Source: Fusobacteriota bacterium (GTDB taxonomy: Bacteria; Bacillota; TC1). From it: 64,000 bases of DNA. The notes beneath the pieces were generated by a model, which had not been told where the DNA came from, made no database searches, and worked only from the letters and a program-made list of their open reading frames with translations. The stretch spans positions 186,001 through 250,000 of the forward strand of contig WTXA01000001.1 of assembly GCA_009773805.1 (NCBI GenBank), given 5' to 3'. Positions 28,252 to 37,111 of this stretch are shown in pieces. The number at the start of each line of letters is the position of its first letter. Within the stretch, counting starts at the first letter, position 1. A program made the translations under genes and the position numbers.

Positions 28252-30030
28252 ATGAGTTTTGAAAATAGAAAACCAAGTGGTCTTCTTAACGAAAGTAATC
28301 TAACAGAAAAAGTATTAGTGTCAGGTTGGGTTAATAGAAGGAGAGATCATGGTGGTTTGATTTTTATTGATTTAAGAGATAGAAGTGGTTTGTTACAAAT
28401 AGTCTTTGATGAGAATTTCACTGATTTTAAAACTGTTGAAAAACTAAGAAATGAATTTGTAATAGAAGTAGAAGGTACGATTAGAAAGAGATCTCCTGAA
28501 GCAATTAATCCTAAATTACCAACTGGTATGATAGAGTTGGTTGGAGAAAAACTAACTATTTTAAACTCTTCAAAGACTCCAGTGTTTGATATTAATGACT
28601 CTACAAATGTAGATGAAAATGTAAGGTTAAAATATAGATACTTAGATCTAAGAGGCAAGGAAATGCAAGAGAACCTTCTATTGCGTCATAAAGTTACTAT
28701 GGCAATGAGAAAATTTTTGGATAATAAAGGTTTTTTAGAAATTGAAACACCTATGCTAGGGAAAAGTACACCTGAAGGAGCTAGAGATTACTTAGTTCCA
28801 AGTAGAGTACATCCGGGTCAGTTCTTTGCTTTGCCACAATCACCACAAATATATAAACAACTTCTTATGGTTGCTGGTATGGAAAAATATTTCCAAATAA
28901 CCAGATGTTTTAGAGATGAAGATTTAAGAGCTGATAGACAACCTGAATTTACTCAACTAGATATGGAAATGTCTTTTGTTGAAAGAGATGAGGTTATTAG
29001 GCTTATTGATAATATGGTTGGATATATCTTTAGAGAATCTTTAGATATTGAATTACCATCATCTTTTCCTCATATAACATACAAAGAAGCTATGGATAAA
29101 TATGGTTCAGATAGACCTGACTTAAGATTTGACTTACCACTAATTAATATTGGTGATATAGTGAAGAATACTGATTTCAAGGTGTTTAAATCTATTCTAG
29201 ATAAAGGTGGAATGATTAAGGGGATAAATGGTAAGAACTGTGCTACAACCTTGTCTAGAAGGGAAATTGATGGTCTAACAAACTTTGTTTCTCAATTTGG
29301 AGCTAAAGGACTTGCTTGGATTGCAATCAAGGAAGATGGGATAAGTTCAACAATAGCCAAGTTCCTGTCAGAAGAAGAATTGAATAACATTATAAAAGAA
29401 ATGGATGGACAAGTTGGTGATTTACTGATGTTTGTTGCTGATAGTAAGGATGTTACCAATGCTGCATTAGGAGCTTTAAGAATAGAATTAGCCAAAAGAC
29501 TTAATTTGATAGATGAAAATGAATTAAATTTTGTCTGGGTTGTAGATTTTCCATTGTTTGAATATGATGCTGAAGAGAAACGTTATGTTGCAATACATCA
29601 TATGTTTACTGCTCCAAGAGTTGATGATTTAGATAAATTAGCTACAAATCCACTTGAAGTTAGAGCTCAGGCTTATGATTTAGTTTTAAATGGGACTGAA
29701 CTAGGTGGTGGAAGTATTAGAATTCATGACCCAATTATGCAAAAAAATATTTTTGATCTAATTGGCTTTAGTGATGAAGAAGCAGAGGAGCAATTTGGGT
29801 TCTTACTGGAGGCATTCTCATATGGAGCACCTCCTCATGGTGGAATTGCCTTTGGTTTAGATAGAATAATTATGTTAATGAAAAAATGTAGTAGTATAAG
29901 GGATGTAATTGCATTCCCGAAAACTCAAAGTGCTGCAGATTTAATGATGGGTGCACCTTCATATGTTACTGAAAAACAAATGAAAGAGTTATTCATTAAG
30001 TCGCAAGGTATAAAGGATATTAAAAAATAA
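28252..30030 (+). CDS. aspS: Aspartate--tRNA ligase
   Basis: Class II synthetase, 592 residues, bacterial type with a GAD insertion domain. The N-terminal OB-fold (VSGWVNRRRDHGGLIFIDLRDRSG) binds the anticodon. Motif 2 is FQITRCFRDEDLRADRQPEFTQLDME, motif 3 GIAFGLDRIIMLM. It starts two bases after hisS with GGAGGAG; hisS-aspS is a standard pair. Discriminating versus non-discriminating activity was not determined. Confidence 0.97.
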   Translation: MSFENRKPSGLLNESNLTEKVLVSGWVNRRRDHGGLIFIDLRDRSGLLQIVFDENFTDFKTVEKLRNEFVIEVEGTIRKRSPEAINPKLPTGMIELVGEKLTILNSSKTPVFDINDSTNVDENVRLKYRYLDLRGKEMQENLLLRHKVTMAMRKFLDNKGFLEIETPMLGKSTPEGARDYLVPSRVHPGQFFALPQSPQIYKQLLMVAGMEKYFQITRCFRDEDLRADRQPEFTQLDMEMSFVERDEVIRLIDNMVGYIFRESLDIELPSSFPHITYKEAMDKYGSDRPDLRFDLPLINIGDIVKNTDFKVFKSILDKGGMIKGINGKNCATTLSRREIDGLTNFVSQFGAKGLAWIAIKEDGISSTIAKFLSEEELNNIIKEMDGQVGDLLMFVADSKDVTNAALGALRIELAKRLNLIDENELNFVWVVDFPLFEYDAEEKRYVAIHHMFTAPRVDDLDKLATNPLEVRAQAYDLVLNGTELGGGSIRIHDPIMQKNIFDLIGFSDEEAEEQFGFLLEAFSYGAPPHGGIAFGLDRIIMLMKKCSSIRDVIAFPKTQSAADLMMGAPSYVTEKQMKELFIKSQGIKDIKK

Positions 30031-30031
30031 T

Positions 30032-31291
30032 ATGGATTTGTTTGAACAAAATCTAAAAGATCAAGAAAAAAGAAATGCCCCTTTAGCTGAGAGAATTAGG
30101 CCTACAAGATTAGAAGATATTGTAGGTCAAGAACACCTTTTAGCAAGGGGCAAACCCTTATATGAGGCTATTATCAAGGATACTCTTCCTTCAATGATTC
30201 TTTATGGTCCTCCAGGTTCAGGTAAAACTACTATAGCTAGAGTAATAGCTAATAGTTCTAAGAGTAATTTTGTTTCTATTAATGCTGTTATTGATGGAAT
30301 TCCAAAAATTAAGGAAGTCATTGAGGAAGCGAGAAATAACCTTAAACTTTATTCTAAAAGAACTATATTGTTTATTGATGAGATTCACAGATTTAACAAG
30401 AATCAACAAGATGCCTTGTTACCATTTCTTGAAAGTGGTCTTATTATTTTGATTGGTGCTACAACTGAAAATCCTTTTGTAGAAATAAATAAGGCTTTGA
30501 TTTCTAGACTTTTATTGTTTAAATTAAATAAAATAACCAATAAAAATATTGAAGGAATAATCAATAAAGCTCTTTTAGACAAGAGTAATGGATATGGGAA
30601 TTATCTAATTTCATTTGATGACAAAGATAAATTGATCAGATTTCTAATACATATTAGTAATGGTGATTTGAGAAAAACCTTAAATGCCTTAGAACAATTG
30701 GTTAGTATATCCAAGGTATCAGATGATAGTAGTCTATATCTGACTTTTGAAAATGCACAGATGTTAATTAAGGAGAAAAGTCTTCCTTATGATAAAGGTG
30801 GTTCTGAGCATTATGATGTTATTTCTGCATTTATAAAAAGTGTTAGAGGCTCAGATGTTCATGCTGCTCTTCATTATCTAGCAAGGATGCTTGAAGGAGG
30901 AGAGGACCCAATGTTTATAGCTAGACGCCTTATAATACTGGCTAGTGAAGATATTGGGCTTGCAGATTCAACAGCTTTGATATTAGCTAATAGTTGTGCC
31001 CAATCTATTATGTTAATTGGTATGCCAGAAAGCAGGATAATTTTAGGACATGTAACTGCATACTTAGCAAAAGCCCCTAAGAGTAATAGCGCTTACATGG
31101 CTATTGATAGCGCCATATCAGATATTAAAAACAAGGACATTGGTACAGTACCTGAGCATTTATGTAACTATAATGATGGTTATATCTATCCACATAATTT
31201 TGATAAAAAGGATTATGTCGTAGAACAGCAATATCTGCCTGATTTACTAAAAGATAGGAAATATTATATTAAAAAGAAATTTGATAAGTGA
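30032..31291 (+). CDS. rarA: Replication-associated recombination protein A (MgsA/RarA AAA+ ATPase)
   Basis: Clamp-loader-like ATPase acting at stalled forks, 419 residues. The start RPTRLEDIVGQEHLL, Walker A GPPGSGKTT and Walker B ILFIDEIHRFNKNQQDALLP are diagnostic. The C-terminal tetramerisation domain ends with VPEHLCNYNDGYIYPHNF. It begins one base after the aspS stop with almost no ribosome binding site, so translation is probably coupled. Confidence 0.94.
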   Translation: MDLFEQNLKDQEKRNAPLAERIRPTRLEDIVGQEHLLARGKPLYEAIIKDTLPSMILYGPPGSGKTTIARVIANSSKSNFVSINAVIDGIPKIKEVIEEARNNLKLYSKRTILFIDEIHRFNKNQQDALLPFLESGLIILIGATTENPFVEINKALISRLLLFKLNKITNKNIEGIINKALLDKSNGYGNYLISFDDKDKLIRFLIHISNGDLRKTLNALEQLVSISKVSDDSSLYLTFENAQMLIKEKSLPYDKGGSEHYDVISAFIKSVRGSDVHAALHYLARMLEGGEDPMFIARRLIILASEDIGLADSTALILANSCAQSIMLIGMPESRIILGHVTAYLAKAPKSNSAYMAIDSAISDIKNKDIGTVPEHLCNYNDGYIYPHNFDKKDYVVEQQYLPDLLKDRKYYIKKKFDK

Positions 31292-31304
31292 TGGGAGTGT
31301 TTTA

Positions 31305-32060
31305 ATGTTATTTACAAGTTGGAATGTTAATGGATTAAGAGCAGCCTTAAATAAGGGTTTTATGGATTTCTTACATGAAAACAATCCAAATATTATTGCC
31401 TTGCAAGAAACAAAGATGGAGAGAGGGCAAGCTGTAATTGATTTACAAGATTATAAAGAATTTTGGAATAGTGCAGAAAAAAAAGGTTATTCTGGCACAG
31501 CAGTATTTACAAAAATTGAGCCTTTAAGTGCAAGAATAGGTATTGGTATAGAAGAACATGATAAGGAGGGGAGAGTAATTACCCTTGAATATGAAAACTT
31601 CTATTTTGTTGATGTTTATGCTCCTAATTCTAAAGATAAGTTAGCTAGAATAGATTATAGAGTAGAATGGGAAGATGCTTTTAGAGAATATCTTTTAAAA
31701 CTAGATGCTATTAAACCAGTAATAATTTGTGGTGATCTGAATGTAGCACATCAGGAAATCGACTTAAAACATCCTAAAGCAAACCGTAACAACGCAGGTT
31801 TTTCTGACCAGGAAAGAAATAAGTTCTCTGAATTGTTAGATGTTGGATTTGTTGATAGTTTCAGATATTTGTATCCTAATGAAGTCGAAAGATACACTTG
31901 GTGGTCATATAGATTTAATGCTAGAGCTACAAATGCCGGTTGGAGGATCGATTATTTTCTAGTATCTGATAGAATTAAAGATTCTATTATAGATTTTGTT
32001 ATTCATGATAATGTTTTGGGTAGTGACCATTGTCCTGTATCATTGAATATTTCTATATAG
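31305..32060 (+). CDS. Exodeoxyribonuclease III / AP endonuclease
   Basis: Base-excision repair endonuclease of the ExoIII/ExoA family, 251 residues from the ATG at 31305. That start is preferred over the upstream ATG-like frame because GGGAG lies eight bases before it and the protein then begins MLFTSWNVNGLRAAL as in the family. Catalytic motifs are LQETKMERGQ, DVYAPNSKDKLARIDYRVEWE, CGDLNVAHQEIDLKHP, AGWRIDYFLVSD and GSDHCPVSL. All metal and catalytic residues appear present. Confidence 0.94.
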   Translation: MLFTSWNVNGLRAALNKGFMDFLHENNPNIIALQETKMERGQAVIDLQDYKEFWNSAEKKGYSGTAVFTKIEPLSARIGIGIEEHDKEGRVITLEYENFYFVDVYAPNSKDKLARIDYRVEWEDAFREYLLKLDAIKPVIICGDLNVAHQEIDLKHPKANRNNAGFSDQERNKFSELLDVGFVDSFRYLYPNEVERYTWWSYRFNARATNAGWRIDYFLVSDRIKDSIIDFVIHDNVLGSDHCPVSLNISI

Positions 32061-32068
32061 GATTATAA

Positions 32069-32699
32069 ATTGGTTATATATTTAGTTTTTTAGCAAAAAT
32101 GCTCAAACTTCCTCATATATTGGGATATATTTTAGCAGGAGTATTAATAGGACCTAATGTACTTAATGGATTAGACCCATTAGTTATGATAAATTCTGGT
32201 GTTATCAAACAAATTGCGTAGTTTTTTGCCCTTTTCTGCTATATTGATAATTGTAATATTGTCTATGTTTATTAGATATAAATCGAAAGAACTTGCAAAT
32301 ACTATAATTGTGCCTTTTAAAAAAATTTGGTATTTTGGCGAATTACTTTTATTTACATTAGTAGGAGCTGGTCTTAATTTAGGAATGTTAAATCAAATCA
32401 ATATTTCTCATTTTATAGCCCTATTTTTTATTCAATTATTCATTTCATTAGGTGTTATTATTGTAATTAATTTCTATGATTATAATAAATCTGAAAAAAT
32501 ACTATATATTCTTTCATTCAGTCCAAAAGGTACTATGCAAGCTGCTTTAGGATTTATACCTTTAAGCTTAGGAATAGTAGGAGGTGAAGATATATTAATA
32601 ATTTCGATCATTTCAATATTAATTTTCGCACCTTTTGGATCAATATTTTTAGATAGATATTTTAAAAATAATAATAGTCCTATATCTCGACTAAAGTAA
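32069..32699 (+). pseudogene. Cation:proton antiporter relic (CPA family)
   Basis: Remnant of a Na+/H+ antiporter, normally about 380-400 residues. The first part (32069-32221) reads IGYIFSFLAKMLKLPHILGYILAGVLIGPNVL in one frame and stops at TAG just after GVIKQIA. The rest reads in another frame (in the open frame from 32199): SAILIIVILSMFIRY, KKIWYFGELLLFTLVGAGLNLG and SFSPKGTMQAALGFIPLSLGI, which match the C-terminal half (KIWxFAEILLFVLVGA, PKATVQAALG). The start codon and the central helices are missing. No function is expected. Confidence 0.85.
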
Positions 32700-32724
32700 C
32701 TAAATTAACAAGGATTGGTGTATT

Positions 32725-33634
32725 ATGGAAACTGAAAAAACTCGTTTTAAAGGCTTTGCCTTTGTATTTTTAGCTGTATTAATTTATTCAGGACAAAGTG
32801 TAATTGCTAGATCAATATTAATTGCTGGTTTCAGTCCTTTGTTATTGGCTGCCTTAAAATTAATATCTGGATTTATCACTTTAAGTATTATGATTAGGGT
32901 TATGAGAAAAAAACTTCATTTCGATAAAAAGGATTTATCTAAATGGTTAGTCTTGGGCATAGTTGGTGGAGCTGGATTTGCTATAACTTTATCTTATTCA
33001 TTTAGTATTCAAGGAGCCAGTCAAGGTATAATATATCTATATACAGCACCTGCTTTTACAGTTGTTCTTTCTCATTTTTACCTTAAGGAGAAAATTACTA
33101 AAAATAAATTAATTGCTGTTTTATTAGTTCTATTAGGAACAGTAGCAGTAGCATTAGGAGCGGGTGGAAGTAGCTTTGAATTTAATTTCATTGGATTTTT
33201 ATTTGGAATTGGTTCAGGTATAAGTTATGGAATTTTTTAGTGTCATTGGAAAAAAACTTAGTGCTAAATACGATAGTTGGAATTTAAACTTCTTTTTTAT
33301 ACTTATAGGGTCTATAGCTGTTTCGCCTATATTACTATTTTTTGATTGGCCAGCTTTAATCAGCAATAATTTAAATTTACTACTGTGGGTGTTTTTATAT
33401 GGTGCAATGATTTTTGGTTTTGGCAACTACTTCTTTATGAAAAGTATGAATTACCTAGAAGCAGGGGAGCTAATGATTTTTGCTAATTTCGAACCTGTTT
33501 TATCAGTTATTTTGGCATCTTTGATATTGTCAGAAAAACTAATGCCATTACAGATTGTTGGTTTTGTATTTATTTTGACAGCAATATTTTTAATAGCTAA
33601 GACTGATAGTAAATATATAGCCTTAGAAGGATAA
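32725..33634 (+). pseudogene. EamA/DMT-family transporter split by a T-run frameshift
   Basis: A ten-helix drug/metabolite transporter broken into 32725-33240 (171 residues, ends GIGSGISYGIF) and 33227-33634 (continues SVIGKKLSAKYDSW). The join is at six Ts, 33233-33238: TTT TAG. With five Ts the frame reads GIFSVIGKK without interruption and gives about 302 residues, the usual EamA length. Both EamA repeats are otherwise intact (LYTAPAFTVVLSHFYLKEKIT and FEPVLSVILASLILSEKL). It may be a true mutation, a sequencing error, or slippage-tolerant. Ribosome binding site AAGGA. Confidence 0.88.
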
Positions 33635-33652
33635 GTTATTATAAAGTAATAG

Positions 33653-33701
33653 AGGACTCAAGAATATATGAATATCTTTGAGTCCTATTATATGTTTTTT
33701 T
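33653..33701 (+). terminator. Terminator after the EamA gene
   Basis: AGGACTCAA (33653-33661) pairs with TTGAGTCCT (about 33678-33686), with further A-T pairs across the loop, then TATTATATGTTTTTTTG. Canonical plus-strand terminator. Confidence 0.75.
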
Positions 33702-33759
33702 GTTTAGTTTACATAATATATATTATCGGTTAATTATTAGTTATAAATAGTCAATTATC

Positions 33760-34536
33760 TTAATCTTCAATTATTTTAATTTGTATACAAGTAACATAGT
33801 TCTCAACATCGCTTTCTACAAATTGATCAATAATATTAAAGTTCATAGTTACCTTGTCTAGTTTTAATTTTTTATTATCATTATATATCTTGTTCATTGT
33901 TTCAGTTATGTTACTGTAATTACCTTTATGATATCCACACAAAAATTTACCCTTTGGAATTATTGATATTAAGTTTTTATTATTAACTAATGCCCCTTCT
34001 GCTTCTTCTACTAGTAAAGCACCAAAGGACTTAATAGTATCTTCATAAAAAGCTATAGTAGGATAAAAGTAAAACATTTCCGACCTATAGAGCTGTTCTT
34101 CTGAACCTATAGGAGAATATCTACGGGCCTCATAAAATCTAATATCATATTCATCAAATTTAATTTTTGGTACCTCATCTTCAATAAATGATATTTTTCT
34201 ATGTATTATAGAGTCAATTTTTATTAGTTCATCCCATTTTTCGTGTAACATTCGTGACTGGTCTTTAAAATTATCAAGAACAAAGTCTACTTTTCTTGAT
34301 TTCATATAGGCGTCTATATTATGGATAGAATAATCAAGTTTTCTTAAATAACGTATACTTGCCAATTCATATAGTTGGTTAAATTGATAATATCTATATC
34401 CAGTTTCATCGTCTCTTTTGGTTGGTGAAAATAGACCAATTGAGTCATAATATCTTAAAGTTTGGGTATTAATATTGAATAGATCACTTAATTCACCTAT
34501 AGAAAAGTATTCTTTAATCATGAGTCTCTCATCCAT
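33760..34536 (-). CDS. MerR-family regulator with GyrI-like effector domain
   Basis: A 258-residue transcription regulator. The N-terminal winged helix-turn-helix is IGELSDLFNINTQTLRYYDSIGLFSPTKRDDETGYRYY, followed by the MerR coiled coil. Residues about 120-258 resemble the BmrR/GyrI ligand-binding domain (FYEARRYSPIG, IIPKGKFLCGYHKGNYSNI). That domain binds hydrophobic or small organic ligands in known multidrug MerR proteins. ATG at 34521 (MIKEYFSIG) is an alternative start. It lies downstream of the BMP lipoprotein gene; a matching MerR-type operator is at 37062-37084, ahead of the deaminase gene. Confidence 0.88.
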   Translation of the reverse strand: MDERLMIKEYFSIGELSDLFNINTQTLRYYDSIGLFSPTKRDDETGYRYYQFNQLYELASIRYLRKLDYSIHNIDAYMKSRKVDFVLDNFKDQSRMLHEKWDELIKIDSIIHRKISFIEDEVPKIKFDEYDIRFYEARRYSPIGSEEQLYRSEMFYFYPTIAFYEDTIKSFGALLVEEAEGALVNNKNLISIIPKGKFLCGYHKGNYSNITETMNKIYNDNKKLKLDKVTMNFNIIDQFVESDVENYVTCIQIKIIED

Positions 34537-34544
34537 TTCTACAT

Positions 34545-34585
34545 TTTAATAAAAATATGGGTGCGGGTTTTATTCCCGCACCCAT
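34545..34585 (-). terminator. Terminator of the deaminase-BMP operon
   Basis: Perfect stem GGGTGCGGG / CCCGCACCC (34559-34567 with 34575-34583, extended by two A-T pairs), loop of seven, and on the minus strand a following ATATTTTTATT. It lies between the BMP gene and merR. A TATAAT just upstream of it on the minus strand could be a merR -10, but no -35 is seen. Confidence 0.8.
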
Positions 34586-34599
34586 TATACCATATTTTT

Positions 34600-35580
34600 C
34601 TATTTAACGAATTTCATTACATCTAATTCACCAGATGACATGTTTTCTTTAATTTCATTCATTTTGTCTTTTACGTCTCCTGGTACTTTAGTCCCTAAAA
34701 CTGGGCTATAAGTAAAGTCAATTATTTCTTGTTTTACACCCATTAATTCAAAACCAGCTTTATATTTTCCATCTCTAATAGTTTCTACAGTTTGAAAAAT
34801 CGCTTTGGACATATCAGCAGGTGCACATGATATTAAAGTTTTTTCAAATTTGTCATATTCAGCAAATATTGAAGCTATAGAATATAATCCATTTTGTTCA
34901 GCTGCTAAATAGACACCTTGGCTTGCTGCATTGGCATTACCCATAAGAATGTCAGCTCCTTGGCTCGCAAATGTTAAAGCTTGTTCTTTAGCTTTATTCA
35001 CATCATCACTACCAATGATAGCAGTTAAAACTTTAATATTTGGATTTATGTATTTAGCTCCTGCCTCAAATCCTTTTACGTCATTGGCTATTGGAGGAAT
35101 ATTTAAACCACCAACACCACCAACAATATTAGTTTTTGACATCAATGCTGCAAAAGCTCCTTTAAGAAAGCCAGCTTGTTCATAGTAATTACTTATAGAT
35201 CCAACATTTTTATTATTAGTTACATTTGAACTTGTAACTATAAATATTGTATCAGGGAATTCTTTTCCTACAGTTAATGCAGAGTCTGAAAATTCAAAAC
35301 CATGACCAATAACAACATCGTTACCATCTTTAGCATAATCTCTAAGAATTCTCTCATAATCAGCAGGCTGTGTATTTTCATTTATTGAAATATCAGCTCC
35401 AAATTCTTCTTCTATCATAAGTAATCCTGTATAGGCTACTTGACTCCAGCCACCATCAGTTTTAGCTCCAGGTACTGCCATGGCTACTTTTAATGTGTCT
35501 TCTTCTTTTGCTGTATTGTTACATCCAACTGCAACTATAACCATTAATAGAGTTAATAATAATAATAATCTTTTTTTCAT
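34600..35580 (-). CDS. BMP-family substrate-binding lipoprotein
   Basis: A 326-residue membrane-anchored binding protein of the Med/BMP/PnrA family, whose characterised members bind purine nucleosides for ABC import. The signal peptide MKKRLLLLLTLLMVIVAVGC has a lipobox with Cys20. The fold shows VAMAVPGAKTDGGWSQ, GHGFEFSD, FIVTSSN, GVGGLNIPPIANDVKGFEAGAKYINP and GADILMGNANAASQG. It has a strong ribosome binding site (GGAGG) 63 bases after an 8-oxoguanine-deaminase-like gene, which supports a purine or related ring substrate. No permease or ATPase genes are next to it. Confidence 0.88.
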   Translation of the reverse strand: MKKRLLLLLTLLMVIVAVGCNNTAKEEDTLKVAMAVPGAKTDGGWSQVAYTGLLMIEEEFGADISINENTQPADYERILRDYAKDGNDVVIGHGFEFSDSALTVGKEFPDTIFIVTSSNVTNNKNVGSISNYYEQAGFLKGAFAALMSKTNIVGGVGGLNIPPIANDVKGFEAGAKYINPNIKVLTAIIGSDDVNKAKEQALTFASQGADILMGNANAASQGVYLAAEQNGLYSIASIFAEYDKFEKTLISCAPADMSKAIFQTVETIRDGKYKAGFELMGVKQEIIDFTYSPVLGTKVPGDVKDKMNEIKENMSSGELDVMKFVK

Positions 35581-35643
35581 TATGTTTTCCTCCTAAATTT
35601 AATTAATTTCTAAATTAAATTTATATAAGAACAATCCTCCCTT

Positions 35644-37026
35644 CTAATTAAAAATACTACTCTTACCTTTTATCGAGTTATTAAACACTTTTTGACCTGC
35701 TATAACTATTTCATTTTCATTAATTCCAGTTAGTATTCCATCCTTGTAGACAGTTTTACCGTTTACCATTGTTAACCATACATTACCAGTAACACCTACT
35801 CTTGATATGATGTTTTTCGGATCATGTAAGGCTCCTAATAGTTCAAGTTTTTCAGTATCAATCATAAATAAGTCTGCTGCTTTACCAATTTCCAAAGAAC
35901 CAAGTTTATCTCTTCCTAAAGTCTTAGCTCCATTTACAGTGGCCATTTTAAGCATTTCATAAGGGGTTACACTACCACCTCTTGCTTTACTATTATAAGC
36001 TTGCATTAAATAACCCATTCTTAGAGTATCTAGTAAACTAGAACCATCATTAGTAGCTGATCCATCACAGCCTAAGCTAATAATTGCACCCTCTTTTTCA
36101 AATCTCTTCATGTCTAAAATCGGATAACCACCTAAAACTGCTGGTCCAGGACAATGTGAAACTCCTGATTTAACTTGGCCCAAAGTTTTTATTTCATTAT
36201 TTGTCAATTCCCAACCATGAGCAAACCAAACATCACTGCCAACAAATCCTATATCTTGACACCATTCAAGTGTTCGTTTGCCATATTTTTCAACCATAAT
36301 CTCATTTTCACCTTCTCCAAGATGGGTATGCAAATTAACTTTCTTAGATCTTGCTAGATTTGCAGATTCAATAAATGTTTCCTTATAGCTGTTTATTGGC
36401 TGACATGGTGCGATAACAATTTGTTGCATAGATAATGGACTATCATCATGATATTTTTTTATTAGTCTATCACAATCAGATAGAAACTCATCAGTACTTT
36501 CTAACATTTCATTGCAAATTGTACTTCCTTCACTTTCTGGTAAAGTATTAGCTCCTCTACCTGCGTGATATCTTATGCCCAGCTTACCAGCAGCTTCCAT
36601 TTGTCTATCCACTAAAAATTTTCCTGAATTTTTCGTGTAACAATATTGGTGATCAAAAGCTGTTGTGCAACCATGTTTTACTAGGTCAGCCATTGCTGTT
36701 AATGAAGAATAATAAATTACATCTTCATCTATAATTTTAAATATACTGTAAACTTCTTTTAACCAATCTACTACTGATAAATTTACATAATCTACCTTTA
36801 ACAAATTTCGAACAAATGTTTGAAAAAAATGATGATGAGTATTTATTAGACCAGGATAAACAAATTTACCCTTCCCGTTAATTACTTCAATACCATCTTG
36901 ATTGATATTTTTACCTATCTCTACAATCAATCCATCTTTTATTAAGATGTCAGTATCCCAATATAAATCGTCAGTTTCATTACAGGATATTATAGCCTTG
37001 GCATTCTTGATTAATACATTACTCAT
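35644..37026 (-). CDS. Amidohydrolase, 8-oxoguanine deaminase / atrazine chlorohydrolase group
   Basis: A metal-dependent deaminase of 460 residues. The metal site is NTHHHFFQTFVRN (HxH variant), with HTHLGEGENE, WFAHGWELT and LGCDGSATNDGSS. The HHHFFQT and GCTTAFDHQYCY signatures are those of 8-oxoguanine deaminases and hydroxy-dechloroatrazine hydrolases rather than guanine deaminase. The start at 37026 (MSNVLIKNAK) is chosen because the earlier in-frame ATG overlaps the ribosome binding site GGAGG. It is the first gene behind a MerR-type promoter, followed by the BMP lipoprotein. Substrate is probably an oxidised or substituted purine or a triazine-like ring. Confidence 0.82.
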   Translation of the reverse strand: MSNVLIKNAKAIISCNETDDLYWDTDILIKDGLIVEIGKNINQDGIEVINGKGKFVYPGLINTHHHFFQTFVRNLLKVDYVNLSVVDWLKEVYSIFKIIDEDVIYYSSLTAMADLVKHGCTTAFDHQYCYTKNSGKFLVDRQMEAAGKLGIRYHAGRGANTLPESEGSTICNEMLESTDEFLSDCDRLIKKYHDDSPLSMQQIVIAPCQPINSYKETFIESANLARSKKVNLHTHLGEGENEIMVEKYGKRTLEWCQDIGFVGSDVWFAHGWELTNNEIKTLGQVKSGVSHCPGPAVLGGYPILDMKRFEKEGAIISLGCDGSATNDGSSLLDTLRMGYLMQAYNSKARGGSVTPYEMLKMATVNGAKTLGRDKLGSLEIGKAADLFMIDTEKLELLGALHDPKNIISRVGVTGNVWLTMVNGKTVYKDGILTGINENEIVIAGQKVFNNSIKGKSSIFN

Positions 37027-37055
37027 TAAAACAACCTCCATTACTTTATATTCAC

Positions 37056-37086
37056 ATCATAGACCTTATAGTAACTATAAGGTCAA
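37056..37086 (-). promoter_or_regulatory. MerR-type promoter and palindromic operator
   Basis: On the minus strand: -35 TTGACC (37081-37086), a 19-base spacer, -10 TATGAT (37056-37061). The spacer and -35 hold a perfect 23-base palindrome, GACCTTATAGT-A-ACTATAAGGTC on the plus strand (37062-37084). The over-long 19-base spacer with a dyad between -35 and -10 is the hallmark of MerR/SoxR-family activation. It lies 30 bases upstream of the deaminase start. Confidence 0.85.
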
Positions 37087-37111
37087 GTGCTATTTAAGTT
37101 TAAAAGTGATT

